Counted from the first letter of the stretch, positions 1-12,359 are shown. The stretch: DNA of 64,000 nucleotides from Fluctibacter halophilus (GCF_020687825.1 NZ_JAJEWP010000001.1:1706998-1770997); one strand, 5' to 3'. Program-made: numbers and translations. The notes: a model not told the origin generated them from the sequence alone.

Positions 1-1
1 G

Positions 2-1219
2 TGGCCGGAGATCCGTAAAGCCCGCATCAACCAATTGTTACCGGCAGCGATGACCCGCGCCGGGATGGATGCATGGCTGGTGATCTGTCGGGAAAACAAC
101 AACGATCCCCTCGCCGCCCATGTGGGCTGTGAAAACGCCGGCCAGACAGCGGTTTTTCTGTTTTATCGCAAAGACAGCGCCTTTCACACCGTGGCCTTTT
201 CGCCGCTCGGCGAAGCAAAAGCCCTGTCCGAGCAGGGCCTGTTGCAGCAGGTAATACCGGTCGAACGCAGTGGTTCGGCGATCGAACAGGCCGCGGCGTT
301 TATTAAACCGCTGGACTTGGGCAGCATCGCCATCAATACATCGCCAACCAATGCACAGGCTGATGGCCTGAGTCATACGCAGTATCAGGCACTGACCCAA
401 GCCCTTGGCCCGTTGATGAGCAATCGGCTAACCTCAGCCACGGATCTGGTGTTCCACTGGCTATCCGTCAAGCTCCCTGAAGAAGTGGCCATCATGCGCC
501 AGGCCGCAGCGCTGACCGCCCAGTGGCAAATTGAAGCCTATCAACAGGTGATCCCCGGCGTGACCACTGACGCCGACGTTGCGCGGTTTCTGAAACAAAA
601 AATGGCTCAGGCGGGCGTTAGCGATGCCTGGGCGCCGGATCAAAACCCCAATGTTAATTCAGGCGCGGATCGCGGCCATGCACACCCAACCAACAAAATC
701 ATACAACCGGGTGACGTGATCCAGACAGACTTTGGCATCCGCGTGTTCGACCGCTGGGTGACTGATATCCAACGCTTTGCCTACGTGTTAAAGCCTGGAG
801 AAACCCAACCACCTGAGCATATCGCCAACTACTGGACACAAGCAAAACGCGGTCGCGAAGCGGCGTTTGATGCCATGAAACCGGGGGTCAGAGGGATAGA
901 TGTGGATGCGGCACAACGGGCGGTACTGGCCAGCAATGGCTCCATCCCGGTGATGTGGAGTACCGGACATCCGGTTGGCTATGAAGCCCATGATACCGGT
1001 CCCAACCTGGGCGGTGCCCGGGCCGTCAGTGTTCGCCCCGCCGCCACCAAACAATTGGCCACAGGCATGACCTTTGCGTTTGATGGCTTTTATAGCTGGC
1101 ATCTGGATGACGGCCAGACCAAAACCATCTCGGTTGAAGAAATGGTGGTGATAAACGATACCGGTGCGGAGTATCTTATTCCGCCCCAACAGGCACTGGT
1201 ATTGATCCGTGCGGATTAA
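2..1219 (+). CDS. M24 family metallopeptidase (Xaa-Pro aminopeptidase-like), 5' end cut by window
   Basis: The reading frame is open from base 2, so the true start lies upstream; a TTG at 35 is only an internal candidate. The C-terminal half has the pita-bread fold signature of M24 enzymes, which remove N-terminal residues from X-Pro peptides using two metal ions. Candidate ligands by codon position are Asp 728, Asp 764, His 968 (STGHPVG) and Glu 1136 (SVEE), with a second, probably catalytic His at 989. The usual fourth ligand Glu appears to be Asp (codon 1082, FAFDGFY), which is unusual. No signal peptide can be judged. Family is fairly certain; substrate is unknown. Confidence 0.8.
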   Translation, partial: WPEIRKARINQLLPAAMTRAGMDAWLVICRENNNDPLAAHVGCENAGQTAVFLFYRKDSAFHTVAFSPLGEAKALSEQGLLQQVIPVERSGSAIEQAAAFIKPLDLGSIAINTSPTNAQADGLSHTQYQALTQALGPLMSNRLTSATDLVFHWLSVKLPEEVAIMRQAAALTAQWQIEAYQQVIPGVTTDADVARFLKQKMAQAGVSDAWAPDQNPNVNSGADRGHAHPTNKIIQPGDVIQTDFGIRVFDRWVTDIQRFAYVLKPGETQPPEHIANYWTQAKRGREAAFDAMKPGVRGIDVDAAQRAVLASNGSIPVMWSTGHPVGYEAHDTGPNLGGARAVSVRPAATKQLATGMTFAFDGFYSWHLDDGQTKTISVEEMVVINDTGAEYLIPPQQALVLIRAD

Positions 1220-1311
1220 CCCCACAATCGCAGGCATTGGGCGTATTCAACCTTGCCAATAAAAAGCTGCTGGCGTAGGTTACCCGCACATTTCAATCAA
1301 GGAAGAACACC

Positions 1312-2307
1312 ATGAAACGATTTCTTTTGGCGCTACCACTGTTGTTTAGCACCACCAGTGGGGCGCTGACACTCGAGCAGCACCCACAGGTTAGCCGGGT
1401 AAACAGCTGTTTCAGCGGAATGACTGCCAGTTTCGAGCGTTGGGTCAGCACGATGGAGAAACGCAAACCCGGTTTTGATCGCAGCCGTTTTCCGTTCACC
1501 CAGGCTCAATTTGATGCCTACAAAGATACACTGGACTGTGAAACCTTTGTGTATCAGGTCGATGGCATCGCGATCACCGGCTGGCAGGTATCCCCAAAAC
1601 AAGCCTCCCAAGACAAGCCATTACCCGCGGTGATCTACAACCGTGGTGGTAATGGTCGCTATGGCCAATGGGTGTTTGGCAGTGTGATGCACTCGCTGAT
1701 GCCTCTGGCCGAAGCCGGTTACGCAGTCATTGCCACCAATCTGCGTCCTGATCCCCGTGACATGAAGCACTACGTTGCCAATGGTGACTATGACGAGTTT
1801 GGCGGCGCAGAGCATCAGGATGTGTTAGCGCTCTGGTCTATTGTGCAGTCCTGGTCCGGCGTTGATGCGGATCGAACCGGCACGGTCGGCAGCAGTCGCG
1901 GCGCGATGCAAAGTTTTATGCTGGCGCGGGATGTCCCGTCGTTAAAAACCCTGGTTTCGATCAGCGGTGCCACCGACATCAGTGCGATTGCCAAGGCCCG
2001 TCCTAAATTCAAGAAAATGCTGCAACGTCGAATTCCCGACTTTGAGCAATCTCCCAACACAGCACTGAACAAGCGCTCTGCGGTAACCTGGGTTGATCAA
2101 CTGCCAAAACCCTTGCCCGTGCTGCTTATCCACGCCAAAGACGATGATCGGGTCCCCTTTGACACCGCCGTTGCCATGACACAGGCGTTAACGGCCCACG
2201 GTCAGCCCCATCAGTTAATGGCGTTTGAGGACGGTGGCCATAATCTGGGTAAACATCGTGACGACGCGCAACAGGCAATATTGGCCTGGCTGGCCGAGTA
2301 CCTGTAA
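1312..2307 (+). CDS. Secreted alpha/beta hydrolase, prolyl-oligopeptidase (S9)-like
   Basis: 331 residues with a clear N-terminal signal peptide (MKRFLLALPLLFSTTSGA), so probably periplasmic. The C-terminal part is an alpha/beta hydrolase domain: nucleophile elbow GSSRG with Ser195, acid in HAKDDDRVPF around Asp277-279, and His310 in DGGHNLG. This arrangement resembles S9 peptidases and related esterases. The start is supported by AAGGAAG about 6 bases upstream of ATG. It lies after the M24 peptidase gene on the same strand with a 92-base gap, so the two may be co-transcribed and could both act on peptides, but that link is only inferred. The substrate is unknown. Confidence 0.8.
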   Translation: MKRFLLALPLLFSTTSGALTLEQHPQVSRVNSCFSGMTASFERWVSTMEKRKPGFDRSRFPFTQAQFDAYKDTLDCETFVYQVDGIAITGWQVSPKQASQDKPLPAVIYNRGGNGRYGQWVFGSVMHSLMPLAEAGYAVIATNLRPDPRDMKHYVANGDYDEFGGAEHQDVLALWSIVQSWSGVDADRTGTVGSSRGAMQSFMLARDVPSLKTLVSISGATDISAIAKARPKFKKMLQRRIPDFEQSPNTALNKRSAVTWVDQLPKPLPVLLIHAKDDDRVPFDTAVAMTQALTAHGQPHQLMAFEDGGHNLGKHRDDAQQAILAWLAEYL

Positions 2308-2355
2308 GAGCTGACTGGCCCGAAAGGGGCGAGAAAAACGGTCGCATATACCAAC

Positions 2356-2382
2356 AAAAAAGGGCGCTGATGCGCCCTTTTT
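2356..2382. terminator. Bidirectional intrinsic terminator
   Basis: A 6-bp stem GGGCGC/GCGCCC with a TGAT loop is flanked by six A on the left and five T on the right. It sits between the convergent hydrolase gene and fadH and can serve both. Confidence 0.85.
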
Positions 2383-2401
2383 CATCGCTTACCCGATAAC
2401 A

Positions 2402-5336
<2,935 letters not shown>

Positions 5337-5385
5337 GGGGTTCTCCTGTGATAAAACGCATGGCAACGGCGCCACTCCTTAAAAC

Positions 5386-5429
5386 TAGACAACGTCAAGA
5401 TAAAAGCAAATGTTGACGGTGTCAAGATA
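5386..5429. promoter_or_regulatory. Tandem palindromic operators over a leftward sigma-70 promoter
   Basis: Two related 17-base sites, TAGACAACGTCAAGATA (5386-5402) and TTGACGGTGTCAAGATA (5413-5429), are 27 bases apart. The second contains the perfect palindrome TTGAC-GGT-GTCAA. Reading leftward, TTGACA (complement of 5420-5425) and TATCTT (complement of 5397-5402) are separated by exactly 17 bases. The -35 box lies in one operator copy and the -10 box in the other, so a bound regulator would block the isomerase-fadH promoter. The divergent TetR gene at 5447 is the natural candidate. Confidence 0.75.
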
Positions 5430-5446
5430 TGTGCTAGGGTGTGGCC

Positions 5447-6061
5447 ATGAACCAGACGAAATCCAAATATCACCATGGCGACCTGCGCCAGAGCCTGATT
5501 GAAGCGGCTTCCCGTATGATTAACGAGGAAGGGATTGAAGGTTTGTCGTTGCGTAAGCTGGCTGACCGAGTCGGCGTGTCCAGAACCGCGCCCTATCACC
5601 ACTTTGCCGATAAGAATGCGTTGCTGTGCGCGATTGCCGCCGAGGGCTTCAGACGCTGGCACAACGAAGCCCAGCGTATTCTGTCACAAACCGATCTGCC
5701 ACCTCACACCCGTTATCGCCAGTTTGCCCAGGGCTACATCCACTACGCAACCCGTTATCCTGAGCTGTACGACCTGATGTTCGGTCGTACCATCTGGAAA
5801 CAGGCATCTGCCACCGAAGACCTCAAAGCCGTCGCCTACCCCAGTTTTCAGCACCAGGTGGACATCACACGACAATGGCAAGCCGAGGGGCTGCTGCCCA
5901 ACTCACTGGACAGTTTGCGACTGGCCCAGGTCACCTGGGGCACCCTGCATGGATTGGCCCGCTTGGTCATTGATGGCATTTATGCCGACAGCAGCCACAT
6001 TGACGAGATGGTCGATACCCTGGTGGATCTGGTGTGTCCGCCAGTAAAATCCTTACGCTGA
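5447..6061 (+). CDS. TetR family transcriptional regulator
   Basis: 204 residues from the ATG at 5447, preferred over the GTG at 5441 because AGGG (5436-5439) is then 7 bases away. The N-terminal DNA-binding domain is typical: HHGDLRQSLIEAA, then helix-turn-helix LSLRKLADRVGVSRTAPYHH, followed by a C-terminal ligand domain of the TetR_C type. It is transcribed away from the dienoyl-CoA isomerase-fadH operon with tandem palindromes between them. The inferred job is repression of that operon, and probably of itself, relieved by an acyl-CoA or related ligand. The ligand cannot be read from sequence. Confidence 0.88.
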   Translation: MNQTKSKYHHGDLRQSLIEAASRMINEEGIEGLSLRKLADRVGVSRTAPYHHFADKNALLCAIAAEGFRRWHNEAQRILSQTDLPPHTRYRQFAQGYIHYATRYPELYDLMFGRTIWKQASATEDLKAVAYPSFQHQVDITRQWQAEGLLPNSLDSLRLAQVTWGTLHGLARLVIDGIYADSSHIDEMVDTLVDLVCPPVKSLR

Positions 6062-6483
6062 CAGCATCGGTAGTCCCTGCTTTGTGTCCGTTCAATCTCG
6101 CCTTTTACCCATTGCTACTGCAGCCAGCAATAAAACAACCAAAACCAGACATTCCCCTGTTCCTTCAGGAACCTCAGTGTCAGCCAACCTACGTCAAAGG
6201 CACCACTCGCTTCACCGCAAGGCTTGAACAGCCCGGACAACTACTGAAGCTGCTCGAGGAAGGTGCAAACGACCTGGATGACGAACTGCTGTGGCAATAC
6301 ATCACACTGCCAGAAGGGCTCATTTCTCCCCCTGAAACAATGCAAGCACTGCTATTTGAGGTCCAACTCCACATTGACGGCAGCTGTGCCATTGTTGCCT
6401 TCGCACATGACCGCGATGAAATGTACATCTGTGACCCGCTGACATGGAACGAAAAAACGGGGCTGCACCAACACCGGATTTAG
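6034..6483 (+). CDS. Hypothetical acidic protein
   Basis: Open frame of up to 149 codons overlapping the end of the TetR gene by 28 bases. No ATG starts the frame; GTG 6034, TTG 6082 and TTG 6112 are options, none with a good ribosome binding site. From about residue 34 the translation reads like a normal soluble protein (many Leu, Glu and Asp, few repeats), and the opposite-strand frame is a low-complexity shadow. I recognise no family. It could be an unrecognised small gene downstream of tetR or a decayed one. Confidence 0.4.
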   Translation: MSASKILTLTASVVPALCPFNLAFYPLLLQPAIKQPKPDIPLFLQEPQCQPTYVKGTTRFTARLEQPGQLLKLLEEGANDLDDELLWQYITLPEGLISPPETMQALLFEVQLHIDGSCAIVAFAHDRDEMYICDPLTWNEKTGLHQHRI

Positions 6484-6603
6484 TGCCCAGTTCAGGCTTA
6501 ACAGGGATTGGCGCAGCAGAAGCTAACTGTGTTCACAGCAACAGAAGTGATCCAAATCCTGGCTACCAGCATATAGAACTGGGTTTATCTGAGGAGGATT
6601 ACC

Positions 6604-8157
6604 ATGACGGCAGCAGCCATTGCGACAAACGAACCACACATTCAGCGCAGTCAATCTGCGGTTCGCACAGCCACCAGCCACACTTCTCAGGACGTTGTTT
6701 TCTCCACAGGCACCGACTTTACCCTTCGCAACCTGCTGCCCAGTTCCAGCGCGTTTTTCGGTATACCTCAGGATCAGCGTATAGATACCAGCGTCACCTC
6801 ATTGCTCGATCATCAAACCCCTGAGGCTGTGATCACCGAATTGAAGCTGGCGCTGCGCAAGGAAATTCCCTGGCGCGGCATTGTTGCGTTCAACACCCCC
6901 TCAGGCACGGTATGGAAAGATACCTTTGTGCGCCCGATGTTTCGCAAAGACCGCATGATTGGGGCCCAATGGTTGCTATCATCACCGGACGACGATGTGC
7001 TCAACAATGCCAGAGCGGTGTATCAGGGATCGGTTAAAACCTCAATGACAAGCGCGATTGCCATCGCCACTGTCCTGGCGCTGCTGATTGCCGCGGTGTT
7101 TTTCGTTGACTGGCTGTCTGTTGCATTTATTGTTGCCGCCCTTGTTTGCGGGTACTGGGCTCGTCAGCACTTACCCCTGTTTGACAATCAAAACAGTGGC
7201 GAACGGGACGCGGAACACTTCCCCCTGCAACGTAGTGTGTATGCAACATCGCAGGCCACCGCAGTGCTGGACTACGAGCTTGCCCTGAAAGAAGGTGCGC
7301 TCTATGCGGCCATGTCACGGATTGATGCAGGTACAGATGATTTGGCAGAAGCACTGGGGGAAACCAAACATAATGCGGAGCAACTGGCCAGTGCCGCGGA
7401 GCAGTTGTCAGCATCTGCGGAGCAGGTGTCGACCGCCTCCCATCAAATGACGCAGGCCATGGATGAAATCAGTTCGTCTACTGAGGCCTCGTCCCTGGCC
7501 ACGAAAGAAACGCGGGAGAAAATCAACGCTTCCGCCAATCTGGTTGATGAAGCGTCCGACAGCATGAGCTCGTTGGCAGACTACATCAAACACAGTGCCG
7601 AAGCGACGCAAACTCTTGTTGAGAAAAGCGAGTCAGCCCGTCAGTTCAGCCAGAAGATTGACAAAATCGCCGAACAAACCAACTTGTTGGCCCTAAACGC
7701 CGCGATTGAAGCAGCAAGGGCTGGCGAAAGTGGTCGGGGTTTCTCTGTGGTCGCCGATGAAGTCAGAGCCTTATCACAAAGCACACAGGATGCCGTGGAT
7801 GAAATCGAGGAGACCATTACCGCCATCGCTGAATCGATCAAAGCCTGGCAAGATGAAATGCTCAATCAGGTAGAAACCGCCGAAAAATGTAGCGATTATG
7901 CCGATCGCTCGAAAAAAGAAATGGTGCAGATGCGTAAGGACGTGTCCGAAATCACCGAACAAATGGAGCAAATCGCAGCGGCGTCCACCGAAACCCAACA
8001 GGCGCTGACAGAGGTCAATCAGGCCATACAGGAAAGCAAAGATGCGACCCGGGAAATCAGTAAACTGTCTGCTCAAACCTTCGAAAACGTGAACAGCGTG
8101 GGCCATCGTATCCGCGAATTCCGTTCCATTACCTCGGCATTTGAGGACGACGATTAA
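6604..8157 (+). CDS. PAS-containing methyl-accepting chemotaxis protein (Aer-like)
   Basis: 517 residues. An N-terminal PAS-like domain (about 30-125) is followed by two adjacent membrane spans (about 147-190) with almost no periplasmic loop, then a long coiled coil and the signalling hairpin (about 360-392, [20 protein letters not shown]). This is the layout of Aer, which senses redox or energy state from inside the cell rather than a periplasmic ligand. It would signal to CheA/CheW. AGGAGG a few bases before ATG gives a strong start. No che genes are nearby, so it is an orphan receptor. Whether the PAS domain binds FAD, heme or something else is not evident. Confidence 0.92.
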   Translation: MTAAAIATNEPHIQRSQSAVRTATSHTSQDVVFSTGTDFTLRNLLPSSSAFFGIPQDQRIDTSVTSLLDHQTPEAVITELKLALRKEIPWRGIVAFNTPSGTVWKDTFVRPMFRKDRMIGAQWLLSSPDDDVLNNARAVYQGSVKTSMTSAIAIATVLALLIAAVFFVDWLSVAFIVAALVCGYWARQHLPLFDNQNSGERDAEHFPLQRSVYATSQATAVLDYELALKEGALYAAMSRIDAGTDDLAEALGETKHNAEQLASAAEQLSASAEQVSTASHQMTQAMDEISSSTEASSLATKETREKINASANLVDEASDSMSSLADYIKHSAEATQTLVEKSESARQFSQKIDKIAEQTNLLALNAAIEAARAGESGRGFSVVADEVRALSQSTQDAVDEIEETITAIAESIKAWQDEMLNQVETAEKCSDYADRSKKEMVQMRKDVSEITEQMEQIAAASTETQQALTEVNQAIQESKDATREISKLSAQTFENVNSVGHRIREFRSITSAFEDDD

Positions 8158-8178
8158 ACCGAATTCAGAACGGTTTTC
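8156..8178 (+). terminator. Possible terminator after chemoreceptor gene
   Basis: AAACCG (8156-8161, overlapping the stop codon) pairs with CGGTTT (8171-8176) around a 9-base loop, followed by TTC. The U-run is short, so this is tentative. Confidence 0.4.
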
Positions 8179-8240
8179 GGGCGTCTTAACTCGTCCGTCG
8201 TTCGCCACAGATGGGGTGCTCAGTCCTCGAGGTGGCAGGG

Positions 8241-8639
8241 CTACCCCTTTCTCCTCAACCACTGAGGCAACGCCGCGATGCCTTGCAACACTGAACCAAG
8301 CAGCAGTGCAATCATGGCTGCCATGGTCCAGCTACGATCAATATCGTAGGCAGCGGGTTCCGTCACAAAGGCCACCAACAACAAAGGCAATGCCGTAACC
8401 TGTAGCAACGCCCCCATGTGTTGGAATTTTTGCAGGCCGGGATCACTACTGGGCGAAATACATACCGCCATCAGGTTGATCAGACTGCCAAGCAGCAGGT
8501 AAATGTGTGACGCACGGAACATCATTCGTTGCCCTTCGTCTCCGGCATAGGCTTCTGGAAACACCTGTTTCATGTAAAAACCGGTAACCAGAAACAACAC
8601 CAGAAATAGTCCGCCGGCAACGGCTTGAATGCGTCTCAT
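8241..8639 (-). CDS. Small membrane protein, four predicted spans
   Basis: 132 residues from the ATG at 8639; a GTG codon lies just before it. Four hydrophobic stretches at about 6-22, 46-62, 78-93 and 105-122 suggest a four-helix inner membrane protein. The stop of the upstream binding-protein gene and this ATG share a base (TGATG), so the two are translationally coupled. I do not recognise the family and no catalytic motif stands out. A helper role for the binding protein is possible but only because of gene coupling. Confidence 0.7.
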   Translation of the reverse strand: MRRIQAVAGGLFLVLFLVTGFYMKQVFPEAYAGDEGQRMMFRASHIYLLLGSLINLMAVCISPSSDPGLQKFQHMGALLQVTALPLLLVAFVTEPAAYDIDRSWTMAAMIALLLGSVLQGIAALPQWLRRKG

Positions 8640-9400
8640 CACTGCGCTCCCTGAACACTGGTCTCTTTTGTAGCAGACCCACCATCACGATGCTCAAACG
8701 CGTCCAGTGCTTGCTGCATACGCTGCACCTGCTGTGACGTAAAGCTTTGCTTGCTCACCCCCAGATAGACCGGCGTCTGACTGACAATCAGCGGGTGTCG
8801 GCGCAAGGCGTCATAGCGGGGATCCTGGCTGGCCATATGTTCAAAATAGCGCCGCTCGATAAAAAAACCGTCCAACCGCTCCCTGACCAGTAAATCAATG
8901 TACACATCAATTTCATGAAAGGTCGAGAAATGCCGCTTAAACGCTTGATTTTCTGTCATTTTACGCGCGAAGTCCTGGCCGAGGTAAATACCGCGTTGCA
9001 CCCCCAGTTGCAGGTCAGACAATTCGATATCATCAAAACTGTTGATCGGCTTGCGGACGTTGGGTGCAGTGACAAGAATGATTTTTTCAATGTGGGTCGG
9101 CCCGACAAACGACAAGAAGGTCTCTCGCTGCGGCAAGCGGGTTAAGGTGAACATCATGTCGATATCACCGGCCTCAATCAATGCCAGCGCGCGGCCGAAA
9201 GGTAACTCGACATACTTTGCCGCGCAATCGATGGCTGACAACAGCGCCTGGCCGCGCTGAATGTCCAATCCCTGCCATTCACCGTCATTAAAATAGGTAT
9301 AGGGAGGAAACTCCACAACCCTGACGGTTTTCTCACACGGGGAGTCTGCCCAGCTTTGACTGGTTACCCACAATAGAGCCACCAACACGGTCCACTTCAT
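8639..9400 (-). CDS. Periplasmic solute-binding protein, SBP_bac_3-like
   Basis: 253 residues with a signal peptide ending near SQSWA. The mature part follows the pattern of family 3 binding proteins: VRVVEFPPYTYFNDGEWQG near the start, then GRALALIEAGDIDMMFTLT, and a second-lobe region with LQLGVQRGIY. Such proteins bind amino acids or similar polar solutes. No ABC permease or ATPase genes accompany it, which is common for stand-alone members in marine gammaproteobacteria whose role is unclear. It is coupled by stop/start overlap to a four-span membrane protein gene. Confidence 0.82.
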   Translation of the reverse strand: MKWTVLVALLWVTSQSWADSPCEKTVRVVEFPPYTYFNDGEWQGLDIQRGQALLSAIDCAAKYVELPFGRALALIEAGDIDMMFTLTRLPQRETFLSFVGPTHIEKIILVTAPNVRKPINSFDDIELSDLQLGVQRGIYLGQDFARKMTENQAFKRHFSTFHEIDVYIDLLVRERLDGFFIERRYFEHMASQDPRYDALRRHPLIVSQTPVYLGVSKQSFTSQQVQRMQQALDAFEHRDGGSATKETSVQGAQ

Positions 9401-9505
9401 GTCTGTCGACCACCGCTTCGCACAGATCGGAATCCTGCCACATTCATCTTATGGTTAGGTTAGCTGATGCCACCCACAAACACCATGATTATTGGCACAT
9501 CCTGA

Positions 9506-10618
9506 CTACTCCATCGGCGCGTTTTTGCGTTCTGTAGCCGGTAAATCCAGCGCAATCTCTTTTAACCGGTAGGTCAGATCACGGATCGGAAATGGTCGCT
9601 TGTTGGCAAGCACAATCACGGTCAGATTGTCATCCGTGTAACGATGCAGGTTGGCCAGAAAGCCATTCATCGACCCGCCATGGCGGGTCAACGTACCAGG
9701 GGTCGGGTGTTCACTGCCGCGCTGATAGGGTTGGATACGAAAGCCGTACCCATAGTTGCCCCGCTCGGCACTGGCGGGCGTAAATAACGCCTGTTGACTG
9801 GCTTTGCTCAGAAACGCCTCATCCGCTAATGCCTGTTCCCAGCGGTATAAATCATCAAGGGTGCTGTAGATATCCCCGGAGCCCAGCGCATAAGACATGA
9901 TGTTTTCGTCATGCCGGGTACCAAACCAACCACTGCGATAGCCGTTGGCGCGCAAAGGCAATCGACTGTCATGGCGTTCGACACCGGTACTGGTCAAACC
10001 TAACGGCTGAGCGATGTAGCGGGCAATCAGACTGACGTAGTCCTGACCGGTAACGTTTTCGGCCGCAATCGCCGCCAGATGATAATTGAGGTTTGAATAG
10101 CGGTATTGCTGGCCCGGCGCAAAGTCAGGCGTAGCGGTGTTGATGATAGCCAGAATGTCTTGCGAAGACACCCCTTTGTCCTCGAACGTCACTAAACGTT
10201 CCAGATGGCTTGGCAGTCCAGTTTGGTGCTTGAGCAAATAATGCAGGGTAAGGCCTTCGGCGATGGCCGGTGCGAGATCAGGTATGTAGTCTAGCAGCGG
10301 CGCATGCAGATCGATGCGATTGTCCTGTGCCAGACGCAGGATCAGTACGGCGGTAAACGACTTGGTCAGCGAGCCGATCAGAAATGGCGTGTCGACGGAA
10401 TTGGCGCGCTCACTGTCAAGATCCGCCAGTCCATACGCCTTGCGTAACAACACATTGCCTTGGTGAACGACCAGCACAGCGCCACGAAAATCGTGCTCTG
10501 CCACGGCCAGTTGAACCTGCTGGTCAAGTCGCTGGGCTTTGCTTTCCTGAGCCTCACAAACCGAATAAATCTGCACCGACACCACCCATAGTAATGCCGC
10601 GAGTCGTCTTCTTATCAT
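9506..10618 (-). CDS. Beta-lactamase-fold serine hydrolase (class C/PBP4*-like)
   Basis: 370 residues with a hydrophobic N-terminus compatible with export. The three motifs of the serine beta-lactamase/penicillin-binding superfamily are present: SLTK (Ser83-Lys86), YSN in QQYRYSNLNYH and HGG in TRHGGSMNGF. Family members include D-aminopeptidases, esterases and cell-wall peptidases; most are not antibiotic-degrading enzymes. Single gene with 105-112-base gaps on both sides. Substrate unknown. Confidence 0.85.
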   Translation of the reverse strand: MIRRRLAALLWVVSVQIYSVCEAQESKAQRLDQQVQLAVAEHDFRGAVLVVHQGNVLLRKAYGLADLDSERANSVDTPFLIGSLTKSFTAVLILRLAQDNRIDLHAPLLDYIPDLAPAIAEGLTLHYLLKHQTGLPSHLERLVTFEDKGVSSQDILAIINTATPDFAPGQQYRYSNLNYHLAAIAAENVTGQDYVSLIARYIAQPLGLTSTGVERHDSRLPLRANGYRSGWFGTRHDENIMSYALGSGDIYSTLDDLYRWEQALADEAFLSKASQQALFTPASAERGNYGYGFRIQPYQRGSEHPTPGTLTRHGGSMNGFLANLHRYTDDNLTVIVLANKRPFPIRDLTYRLKEIALDLPATERKNAPME

Positions 10619-10730
10619 CCCTGCCTCACACGTCGGTAAAACAGTAACCTAACGGACCCACAAATCAGCGCAAGGCCCTATGGGTTCAGTCACGTAAAAC
10701 AAGCGATAAAACGGCCTGTCAGGGACGGGA

Positions 10731-12359
10731 CTATTGATCGCTACGGATCATGTCGGCGGCTTTCTCGGCAATCATAATGCACGGCGCATTGGTGTTACCA
10801 CCAATCAGGGTTGGCATGACCGACGCATCGACCACACGAAGACCACTGACACCCTTGACCCGCAATTGGGGGTCGACCACCGTCTCCGGATCACTCACCT
10901 GCCCCATTCGACAGGTGCCGACCGGGTGATAGATGGTTTCGGCCCGCTTGCGCACGAAGGCCAGAATGTCATCATCGGTCTCAGCATCCGGTCCCGGACC
11001 AATTTCCCAGCCCTGATAGGGCTCAAACGCGGGCGAGCGGAGGATTTCGCGGGCTTTACGGACACCGTCTACCATGACTTTCTGATCATCCGGATGGCTC
11101 AGATAACGGGGATCAATGTAAGCCGGTACGCTGGGATCAGCACTTTGCAGTCGAATTTCACCACGGCTTTTGGGGTATAGGCAGCAAACATGCACACCAT
11201 AGCCATAGCCAAATGCCGTTGAGCGGCCATGATTGAGCAGGATCGCAGGTAAAAAGTGGTATTGAATGTCTGCCAACGCGCCGGCATGACGGGTTTTCAC
11301 AAAACCGCCGGCTTCGGCAATGTTGGAGCTGAAAGGGCCACTGCGCTTAAACAGATAGTCAAACGCGGCTTTTATGTACATCGGCAGAGCACCCAGCGCG
11401 ACGGCATAGCCTTTTTTGGCCTTGCAACGGTACTGAACGATGGCATCGAGGTGATCCTGCAGGTTTTGCCCGACACCCGGCAAGTCCACCACCGGTTCAA
11501 TACCGTGCGCTTTGAGATGCTCGGCAGGGCCGATACCACTGAGCATCAGCAACTGAGGCGAATTGATCGCGCCGCCACACAGCAGCACTTCCTTAAATGC
11601 CGACAACTCGCGGAACACACCGTTTTCGGTCACTCTGACACCGGTTGCAACGCCGTCTGTGATCAACACCTTTTCAACCAGTGTATCGGTCATTACGGTC
11701 AGATTTGACCGTGACAGCACAGGCTTGAGGTAGGCTTTCGCCGCCGAACAGCGCTGGCCATTGTGCTGGGTAACCTGATAAAAACCCACACCTTCCCGAT
11801 CGGGGCCGTTGAAGTCCTCAACCGCCTTTTCACCTGCCTGCTGGGCAGCCTCAAGGAACACCGTTGATAATTCGTTCTGATGACGCAGGTCTTCGACACT
11901 CAGAGGCCCATTACCACCATGCCATTCATTTTCACCGTGCTGCTGACGCTCGGACTTCTTGAAGTAGGGTAAAACATCGTTCCAGCCCCATCCAGTGGCG
12001 CCCAGAGAGGCCCATTGATCATAATCCTGTTGAGCGCCACGAATGTAACACATGGCATTGATGGAACTTGAACCGCCCAAGGTCTTGCCCCGGGGCCACC
12101 ACAGTTCGCGGCCGTCAAGCTCCTGCTGCGGCGCAGTGGTATAGTCCCAGTTAACATGGCCTACCCGCGGCAACAGCGACAAACCGAAAGGAATATGGAT
12201 AAACGGATGGCGATCACGGCCACCGGCTTCAATCAAACAAACCTGAACTTTCGGATCTTCCGACAAACGGGCAGCTAAGGTTGCCCCCGATGAGCCGGCG
12301 CCGACCACGATGTAATCAAAGGTTGCCAATGAACGGTTTTGCATGGATTGTCTCAACAT
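10731..12359 (-). CDS. GMC-family FAD-dependent oxidoreductase (choline/alcohol dehydrogenase type)
   Basis: 542 residues; a second in-frame ATG at 12344 is also possible as start. The N-terminal dinucleotide fold VVGAGSSGATLAARL binds FAD, followed by the GMC signature WPRGKTLGGSSSINAM. At the C-terminus HPVGTCRMG and GGNTNAPCIMIAEKAADMI carry the catalytic His/Asn pair. It resembles choline dehydrogenase and AlkJ-type membrane-associated alcohol dehydrogenases, oxidising a primary alcohol to an aldehyde. With fatty acid genes nearby a long-chain alcohol is a possible substrate, but there is no betB, betI or transporter gene to help, so the substrate is open. Confidence 0.9.
   Translation of the reverse strand: MLRQSMQNRSLATFDYIVVGAGSSGATLAARLSEDPKVQVCLIEAGGRDRHPFIHIPFGLSLLPRVGHVNWDYTTAPQQELDGRELWWPRGKTLGGSSSINAMCYIRGAQQDYDQWASLGATGWGWNDVLPYFKKSERQQHGENEWHGGNGPLSVEDLRHQNELSTVFLEAAQQAGEKAVEDFNGPDREGVGFYQVTQHNGQRCSAAKAYLKPVLSRSNLTVMTDTLVEKVLITDGVATGVRVTENGVFRELSAFKEVLLCGGAINSPQLLMLSGIGPAEHLKAHGIEPVVDLPGVGQNLQDHLDAIVQYRCKAKKGYAVALGALPMYIKAAFDYLFKRSGPFSSNIAEAGGFVKTRHAGALADIQYHFLPAILLNHGRSTAFGYGYGVHVCCLYPKSRGEIRLQSADPSVPAYIDPRYLSHPDDQKVMVDGVRKAREILRSPAFEPYQGWEIGPGPDAETDDDILAFVRKRAETIYHPVGTCRMGQVSDPETVVDPQLRVKGVSGLRVVDASVMPTLIGGNTNAPCIMIAEKAADMIRSDQ

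Noticed and set aside
6444-6824. 126-codon frame overlapping the chemoreceptor start
   Set aside because: Low-complexity, in a different frame, and overlaps the well supported PAS domain.
8915-9260. Frames on the + strand within the binding-protein gene
   Set aside because: Antisense shadows; the - strand gene has a signal peptide and family motifs.
9506-10618. True beta-lactamase (antibiotic resistance)
   Set aside because: Motif spacing and sequence fit the broad serine hydrolase family; nothing specific to class C resistance enzymes.
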